Source of the DNA: JAJXSS01 sp964547135
GTDB taxonomy: Bacteria > Planctomycetota > Phycisphaerae > Phycisphaerales > Phycisphaeraceae
Direction of reading: 5' to 3'
Length of the DNA: 64,000 bases
Assembly: GCA_964547135.1 (NCBI GenBank)
Contig: CAZJMK010000007.1
Coordinates: 1 to 64,000, forward strand
In this document: positions 59,473 to 64,000 of the stretch, piece by piece
Numbering within the stretch: position 1 is the stretch's first letter
Layout of the letters: every line of letters begins with the position of its first letter
The notes under the pieces: model-generated
The model's input: the letters and a program-made list of their open reading frames with translations, nothing else
The model's database searches: none
What the model was told of the DNA's origin: nothing
Program-made: the position numbers and the translations under genes

Positions 59473-60528
59473 TCACCGATCACGTGCGGGGATCGGTACG
59501 CTATGACCGGCATCGACCAAGGTGCGTTCGCGCTGTGCCAAATCAAGGTCCGACTCGACCATCATTTTCACCAGTTCATCAAAACTGACGCGCGGTTCCC
59601 AGTTGAGTTTCTTTTTCGCCTTGGTCGGGTCGCCCAGCAGCACTTCCACTTCCGCGGGTCGGAAATAGCGCGGGTCGATTTCGACAAAATCCTTGTGGTC
59701 CAAACCGACCTGCCCGAACGCCTTTTCACAGAACTGGCGTACCGAGTACGTTTCCCCCGTGGCGATCACGTAGTCATCGGGTTTGTCCTGTTGCAGCATC
59801 ATCCACATGGCTTCGACATAGTCGCCGGCAAACCCCCAGTCGCGTTTGGAATCGAGGTTGCCCAGGTAGAGTTTCTTTTGCAGGCCGACCTTGATGCGCC
59901 CGACCGCGCGAGTGATTTTGCGGGTGACAAAGGTTTCGCCTCGACGGGGGCTTTCGTGATTGAAAAGAATGCCGCAACTGTTGTGCATGCCGTACGACTC
60001 GCGGTAGTTGATGGTAATCCAGTGCGCGTACAACTTGGCGACGGCGTAGGGCGAGCGCGGGTGGAAGGGGGTGGTTTCACTTTGCGGGGCGGTGCCGGGC
60101 ATCCCGCCGTATTGCTCGGAACTCGAGGCCTGGTAGTAGCGAATCTGATAGCCGGATTGGTCCTGGTATTCGCGCACAGCATCCAAAATTTTCAGGGCAC
60201 CAAAACCGGTGGCATCAGCGGTGTAGGCAGGCTGATCAAAACTGACGCGGACATGACTCTGTGCCCCCAGGTTGTAAACCTCGGTGGGCTTGATCGTGCG
60301 CAGCAACTTCGACAGACAGTTGGCATCGGTCAGGTCGGCGTAATGCAGAAACAGTTTGGCATCGGGGGCGTGCGGATCGCGGTACAGGTGTTCAATGCGA
60401 TCCGTATTGAAGGAACTGCTTCGGCGAATCAGGCCGTGGACGTCGTACCCTTTTTTCAAAAGGAACTCAGCGAGGTACGAGCCGTCTTGTCCGGTGATGC
60501 CGGTGATCATGGCGCGGCGCGGATTCAT
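59473..60528 (-). CDS. gmd: GDP-mannose 4,6-dehydratase
   Basis: The enzyme makes GDP-4-keto-6-deoxymannose, precursor of GDP-fucose, rhamnose and related LPS or capsule sugars. The 351-aa SDR has the NADP motif ITGITGQDGSYLAEFLLKKGY, GLIRRSSSFNT, YNLGAQSHVRVSF, the catalytic SSSEQYG and YAVAK, HESPRRGETFVTRKI and LGNLDSKRDWGFAGDYVEAMW. GGAGG precedes the ATG by eight bases. No GDP-fucose synthase is next to it in the window. Confidence 0.95.
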   Translation of the reverse strand: MNPRRAMITGITGQDGSYLAEFLLKKGYDVHGLIRRSSSFNTDRIEHLYRDPHAPDAKLFLHYADLTDANCLSKLLRTIKPTEVYNLGAQSHVRVSFDQPAYTADATGFGALKILDAVREYQDQSGYQIRYYQASSSEQYGGMPGTAPQSETTPFHPRSPYAVAKLYAHWITINYRESYGMHNSCGILFNHESPRRGETFVTRKITRAVGRIKVGLQKKLYLGNLDSKRDWGFAGDYVEAMWMMLQQDKPDDYVIATGETYSVRQFCEKAFGQVGLDHKDFVEIDPRYFRPAEVEVLLGDPTKAKKKLNWEPRVSFDELVKMMVESDLDLAQRERTLVDAGHSVPIPARDR

Positions 60529-60677
60529 GCCAAAGCCTCCATTACGGGTTGCAGTACAAGGGGCATTATATTATCGACCGGTTGCGGCGGCTGCATGAGG
60601 GTTTGGTGAAAGATGATATTGGACAAAAAACCAATCAAGGCATTCATTCGGGATGAGTATTGAGGGCTCTGAAAAAT

Positions 60678-60837
60678 CCCTCTCCCTCCGGGAGAGGGTG
60701 GCCGAGTCTGCGAGGCCGGGTGAGGGCGCTATGCAGAAAAGACCGTGAATCAATGGGTTTTCTAATACCAGGCACGCCCTCACTCTACCTGCGGAGCAGG
60801 TCTCCTGCCTCTCCCGGGGGGAGAGGGGATTGTTCAG
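60678..60837. repeat. Family L hairpins
   Basis: ccctctccctccgggagaggg (60678-60698) and ctctcccggggggagagggg (about 60810-60838) face each other with gtgagggcgc / gcgccctcac-like flanks. The same words form the insert at 38030-38065 in the E2 gene. About 150 bp on the gmd side hold nothing recognisable. Confidence 0.75.
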
Positions 60838-61190
60838 AGGGCTCTATTGTCCTTGCCGACAAGCAAGGTTTCCAATTGGGTGATGAGCAGCGGTAAATCT
60901 TTTTGGACGATGTGCCAGAGTTGGTCCAGGTCCACGCGGTCATAGCCATGAATCAATCGATGACGTGTGCTGATGATGTTACGCCAGGGAATATCAGGGT
61001 GCTGCTGTTGGTAGGCAAGCGATACTTTTCCCGCTGCTTCACCAATGACTTCAATGGCGCGAGTCAACGTCAGACGAAGTGCTTCATCGTGATCCAAGTC
61101 AAGTCTTGCCCGTTGCGATATCAAACGTCGGGCGGTGTGAGCGTAGTCCAACATGTGCCGGAGGCGTACAGATTCATCATGCTGCGACAT
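60834..61190 (-). CDS. hepT: HepT-like HEPN ribonuclease toxin (DUF86)
   Basis: The 118-aa protein has the HEPN signature R-x4-H-x-Y: Arg76, His81, Tyr83 in STRHRLIHGYDRVD. It also has MLDYAHTARRLI at the start and ALRLTLTRAIEVIGEAAGKVS in the middle. HepT cleaves RNA and is silenced by the MntA nucleotidyltransferase, which AMPylates Tyr in this motif. The mntA gene overlaps the start by 14 bp upstream on the same strand, so this is a translationally coupled pair. The 3' end lies in family L repeat DNA. Confidence 0.88.
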   Translation of the reverse strand: MSQHDESVRLRHMLDYAHTARRLISQRARLDLDHDEALRLTLTRAIEVIGEAAGKVSLAYQQQHPDIPWRNIISTRHRLIHGYDRVDLDQLWHIVQKDLPLLITQLETLLVGKDNRAL

Positions 61191-61479
61191 ACAAAGTCTC
61201 CGACTCGCGCAGGACCCGGTCGCGGAAATGTCGGCTCAGCGACCCGGGGGTATGCAGGTCCACCGGCCTTCCAAGCATTTGTGACAACTCATCCTGCAAG
61301 CTGAAAAAGGCAAAGCCGGGGGTGCAGCCGGGCATGAATTCAACCAGCACATCGATATCACTTTCAGCGGTGAAATCATCGCGCAACACAGAACCAAAAA
61401 GCGCCAGGCGCTGGATGTGATTGCGCCTGCAAAACTCGGCGATGGCCGAGTCGGGTATGTCAAGGTGAAGCGTTTTCAT
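61177..61479 (-). CDS. mntA: MntA-like minimal nucleotidyltransferase antitoxin
   Basis: The 100-aa protein has the MNT motif GS-x10-D-x-D at Gly29-Ser30 and Asp41/Asp43 (ALFGSVLRDDFTAESDIDVLVEF) and a short C-terminal helix (PVDLHTPGSLSRHFRDRVLRE). It neutralises the HEPN ribonuclease encoded by the overlapping downstream gene. A perfect TATAAT box lies about 20 bp upstream. Confidence 0.88.
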   Translation of the reverse strand: MKTLHLDIPDSAIAEFCRRNHIQRLALFGSVLRDDFTAESDIDVLVEFMPGCTPGFAFFSLQDELSQMLGRPVDLHTPGSLSRHFRDRVLRESETLYVAA

Positions 61480-61499
61480 GGCATGGTCCGTATGGCCTT

Positions 61500-61505
61500 A
61501 TTATA
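61500..61505 (-). promoter_or_regulatory. Minus-10 box of the mntA-hepT operon
   Basis: Read on the minus strand the bases are TATAAT, 20 bp before the mntA ATG. No good -35 is seen at 16-18 bp spacing, so it may need an activator or be weak. No operator palindrome is obvious. Confidence 0.4.
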
Positions 61506-61550
61506 CGAATCAGCCTTCAATGAAACAGCATGCAATCAAAGTTATGCCGA

Positions 61551-62312
61551 TCATCGATCCGAATAACTCAGCACATATAACAACAGGTTGGCATTGATGA
61601 TTCGTGCGTTTCTGATTTCATTACCCCCGCAACAACAGCAGCCCGGCCCGGCATTGTCCGTGTCATGCAAACCCACAGGCGAAAACACCAGCACCAAACG
61701 GTCACCCTGCTGCATCGCTTGCACCAACGGCAGTTTGGTCGGTAAACGTGGTTCGATTTTGTCCAGCGGAGTAACGCCCTGTTGCAGAGATGAATGGGCA
61801 GCGGTGATTTCCGTGAGCGCAGCAGCGGGCCAAATCAGTTTGAGTTCCGTGCGGAAACTATCGCCCCAGGCGGCATCGGCACAGCTGGCGGACGCGAGGA
61901 TGAAACCGCCCTGATCGACATAATCACGCAAGCGCTGCCGTTCTTTTTCCGATAGCGTGAATCGACCTTCGCCCGCCCAGAGGAGCAGTGGGTAGGGTTG
62001 CAGGGGTTCGTCACTGTCGAGGAATACAGCCGTGAAATGAGGCTCGACGCGGTGCTTGCCATGATCGATGACGGTTTGCAGAAACCCGGCGGAAAAGCAC
62101 GAGGGTTGTTTGCCTTGGCCGTAAACCAGGCGAGCGATGCGCGTCGTGGCGGGTGGTTCGCTCGACGACGCAGCAACTACCCGATCATCATGGTTTTGAC
62201 CTCGCGCAACATTGAACGACATCATCACGCCCATCATGCAAACGATGGTGAACTCAATGAAAAACCCAGCGTGATGATTGTGTTTTGCCGTGCGCATCAT
62301 CGGGCCTAGCAT
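61551..62312 (-). CDS. DUF4159 domain protein
   Basis: The protein (about 253 aa) carries a signal-like hydrophobic segment (HAGFFIEFTIVCMMGVMMSFNVA) and the DUF4159 pattern: IARLVYGQ, LLLWAGEGRFTLSEKERQRLRDYVDQGGFILASASCADAAWGDSFRTELKLIWP. Such proteins are exported and their role is unknown; the family is common in planctomycetes, often as many copies. A cysteine cluster GPGCCCCGGNEIRNA lies near the C-terminus and may bind metal. Start uncertain: ATG 62312, 62300 and 62297 are all possible. The bcp gene is divergent from it. Confidence 0.75.
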   Translation of the reverse strand: MLGPMMRTAKHNHHAGFFIEFTIVCMMGVMMSFNVARGQNHDDRVVAASSSEPPATTRIARLVYGQGKQPSCFSAGFLQTVIDHGKHRVEPHFTAVFLDSDEPLQPYPLLLWAGEGRFTLSEKERQRLRDYVDQGGFILASASCADAAWGDSFRTELKLIWPAAALTEITAAHSSLQQGVTPLDKIEPRLPTKLPLVQAMQQGDRLVLVFSPVGLHDTDNAGPGCCCCGGNEIRNARIINANLLLYVLSYSDR

Positions 62313-62373
62313 TTTGATATCGGTTTTTTTCAGTGCCACTGTGGTGCAATAATTACTCAAGGAAATCGTAGCC

Positions 62374-62901
62374 ATGAGCCCCGCCAAGCCCAAAGCCGAC
62401 AAGCCTGTGAAAAAAGAAGCAACGGTCACCAGTGGTTTGATCGAGGTCGGTCAACCCGCCCCCGATTTTTCATTGGCGGACCAAGCCGGTAAGTCGCACA
62501 CGTTGAAAGATTATCAAGGCCTATGGGTCGTGCTTTACTTTTACCCCAAAGACGATACCTCCGGCTGCACCAAAGAAGCGTGCCAATTCCGCGATGGGCT
62601 GCCCAAGTTCAAAAAGAGCAAGGCTGTGATTTTGGGTGTCAGCCCCGATGATGTGAAGTCACACGCCAAGTTCGCCGCCAAGTACGAATTGCCTTTTACG
62701 CTGTTGGCCGATGAGGGCGCCAAAGTCTGCGCACAATATGGTGTCTGGCAGGAAAAGAGCATGTACGGGCGCAAGTACATGGGCGTGGTGCGCACCACCT
62801 ATGTCATCAACCCCAAGGGCGTCGTCGCCCAACGCTTTGACAAGGTCAGCGTCGATGGCCACGACCAGCAGGTGCTCGAGGTGATCGCTGCGGGAGGGTG
62901 A
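62374..62901 (+). CDS. bcp: Thioredoxin-dependent thiol peroxidase (Bcp)
   Basis: The 175-aa cytosolic peroxiredoxin reduces hydroperoxides. The signature is GQPAPDFSLADQAGKSHTL, FYPKDDTSGCTKEACQFRD with Cys65 (peroxidatic) and Cys70 (resolving), then VILGVSPDDVKSHAKFAAKYELPFTLLAD and RTTYVINPKG. The N-terminal 20 residues are Lys-rich (SPAKPKADKPVKKEA). AAGGAAATCGTAGCC precedes the ATG, a good ribosome binding site. It is divergent from the DUF4159 gene; an exported relative is at 52318. Confidence 0.93.
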   Translation: MSPAKPKADKPVKKEATVTSGLIEVGQPAPDFSLADQAGKSHTLKDYQGLWVVLYFYPKDDTSGCTKEACQFRDGLPKFKKSKAVILGVSPDDVKSHAKFAAKYELPFTLLADEGAKVCAQYGVWQEKSMYGRKYMGVVRTTYVINPKGVVAQRFDKVSVDGHDQQVLEVIAAGG

Positions 62902-63137
62902 AAGAAGGCGATTTCGAATTTCGGATTTCGGTTTTTCAGAACCAAGCCAAGGACGAGGAACGCAGTGACGAGGACTTGGGTATGTTTGGTTGGTCGGTGC
63001 GTCGGCTACTCGACCACTCGACGAACCACACCGACTAGACGCGATAAATCGCGGCGCTAACCGATACGATTGACTCGACCACTACGTCACCCGACCCACT
63101 GATCAACGATTGCACTTGCGGTTATGATGCAGTGCTG
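62902..63137. repeat. Mosaic spacer (A, B, G, E')
   Basis: Family A (about 62910-62932), B hairpin (about 62943-62983), a G fragment (about 62986-63005) and reversed E' (63035-63061) lead up to hpnC. Confidence 0.7.
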
Positions 63138-64000
63138 ATGCCCTCGGCCCTGTTGCAACAACTCGATACCTTCGGCCCGGAGCACTGTCAGCCGACCACC
63201 TACGCACAGGCAGCGGCCTACACCCGTGCCCTGGCGGAATCGCATTACGAAAACTTCACCGTGGTGAGCTGGTTTTTACCCAAGCACCTGCGCGAGGATT
63301 TTCATCATGTATATGCCTTCTGCCGATGGGCCGACGACTTGGGTGATGAAACCGGTGATCGGCAAAAGTCCATCGAACTGTTGAACTGGTGGCGGCGGGA
63401 AGTCGATGCCTGTTACGCCGATCAGCCGCGTCACCCGGTGTTTGTCGCCCTGCACCCGACGATCCGCAGACACGACATACCCCGCAAACCCTTCGACGAT
63501 TTGATCGATGCCTTCGTGCAGGACCAGACCGTGCTGCGTTATGACACGTGGGCACAGGTGGTCGATTACTGCACGCGCAGTGCAGACCCGGTCGGCCGGT
63601 TGGTGCTGTACCTGTGCGGGCATCGTGATGAACCGCGGCAGCGATTGTCCGATGCCACCTGCACCGCATTGCAACTGGCCAACTTCTGGCAGGATGTTCG
63701 CCGTGATATCGTGGAACGTCAGCGCGTGTATGTACCCCATGAAGTGGCCCGCAGGCATGGGTTGGACATTGACACCCTCGTGCAGGTCGTGCAGCAGGAT
63801 GAACGCAGCAACCCGACGATATCATGCAGTGCTGATTCAAAACAGAACGAGACAAAAAGCACAGGGTGCAATTGTGCCCGTGTGCCCGGTGTCGGTGTGA
63901 CGGCGCTTTTGCCGGCCTATCGCGCGACGTTGCGGGAATTGGTCGAACGTACCTGGCCGTTGTTTCATGAAGGGCGGAAACTTTGGCCCATGCTGGAACC
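63138..64000 (+). CDS. hpnC: Squalene/phytoene synthase family protein HpnC (partial)
   Basis: HpnC acts with HpnD and HpnE to turn farnesyl diphosphate into squalene for hopanoids. The frame is open from ATG 63138 to the window end (287 codons). It shows ENFTVVSWFLP, the first Asp-rich motif YAFCRWADDLGDE and the second LANFWQDVRRDI, with PVGRLVLYLCGH between them. Downstream of the second motif there is an unusual Cys/Ser/Thr-rich stretch (about residues 221-255, ISCSADSKQNETK) before the expected helix resumes. The bases ATGCAGTGCTGAT occur both at 63127 and inside this stretch. The 3' end lies beyond the window. Confidence 0.88.
   Translation, partial: MPSALLQQLDTFGPEHCQPTTYAQAAAYTRALAESHYENFTVVSWFLPKHLREDFHHVYAFCRWADDLGDETGDRQKSIELLNWWRREVDACYADQPRHPVFVALHPTIRRHDIPRKPFDDLIDAFVQDQTVLRYDTWAQVVDYCTRSADPVGRLVLYLCGHRDEPRQRLSDATCTALQLANFWQDVRRDIVERQRVYVPHEVARRHGLDIDTLVQVVQQDERSNPTISCSADSKQNETKSTGCNCARVPGVGVTALLPAYRATLRELVERTWPLFHEGRKLWPMLE

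Noticed and set aside
59503..60609. 368-aa plus-strand frame opposite gmd
   Set aside because: The opposite strand encodes a canonical GDP-mannose dehydratase with all motifs.
1..64000. Search for tRNA, rRNA and insertion-sequence transposase genes
   Set aside because: No cloverleaf with a T-arm GGTTCRA, no rRNA words and no DDE or HUH transposase motifs were found by reading; a covariance-model scan would be needed to exclude a tRNA fully.

Overview
This window looks like a chromosomal segment of a GC-rich Gram-negative bacterium of the Planctomycetota, probably class Phycisphaerae. The main pointers are a giant secreted-type protein with an N-terminal LEPR-x-LL motif, a HTH protein with a membrane tail of planctomycete type, a DUF3467 protein and a DUF4159 protein. 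KdsD and two LptF/LptG-type permeases indicate a Kdo/LPS-bearing outer membrane, and HpnC indicates hopanoid or squalene synthesis. I see no rRNA, tRNA, CRISPR, phage or complete insertion sequence. The right end cuts hpnC.

Layout: 0-2.7 kb holds a corrinoid-activation ASKHA/ferredoxin protein with its DUF1638 partner. 3-10.3 kb holds a glycosyltransferase, uppS, purA and valS. 10.6-16 kb holds a NUDIX hydrolase, an AraC regulator, a rhodanese-like lipoprotein, a flavin split-barrel protein, a glycosyltransferase-like protein and a methyltransferase. 16.3-29.7 kb is a DUF3467 protein and a 13-kb gene for a beta-repeat protein ending in a metzincin protease. 30-33.2 kb is psd, the HTH/membrane protein and kdsD. 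33.3-45.9 kb is a catabolic cluster around a DeoR regulator: a fused E1 alpha/beta on one strand, and E2, E3, a PHP-like protein, an aldolase/SDR fusion and a Zn-type dehydrogenase on the other. 46.4-48.4 kb is a tandem QueD-like protein and a ROK kinase, followed by a candidate small RNA. 49.2-52.9 kb is an LptF/LptG pair and an exported peroxiredoxin. 53-64 kb mixes a sugar isomerase-like protein, a shortened MnmE, small hypotheticals, a metallophosphoesterase, an FGGY kinase, gmd, a HEPN/MNT toxin-antitoxin pair, a DUF4159 protein, bcp and partial hpnC.

The most striking property is the spacer DNA. Almost every intergenic gap is a mosaic of a dozen short-unit or palindromic repeat families, reused in different orders. 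Several of them have entered genes in frame: ValS carries three independent inserts, the E2 acyltransferase linker carries three, and dihydrolipoamide dehydrogenase and the NUDIX protein carry Gly/Pro-rich ones. Repeat family names used below are my own: A, the 7-bp aatttcg/gatttcg unit; B, the caagccaaga..gagggcttgggtat hairpin; C, the atggataaaggat inverted arms; D, the gacgccgagggctttagcccc hairpin; E, tttagcgcggacgctttgcg; E', ttagcgccgcgatttatcgcg; F, the 8-bp agtggcca unit; G, the ggtcggtgagtcggttaatcgg arms; H, the ggggctggtagctgggtgcta arms; I, the tctctgcggtgaa unit; K, the gatttggc unit; L, the ccctctccctccgggagaggg hairpin.
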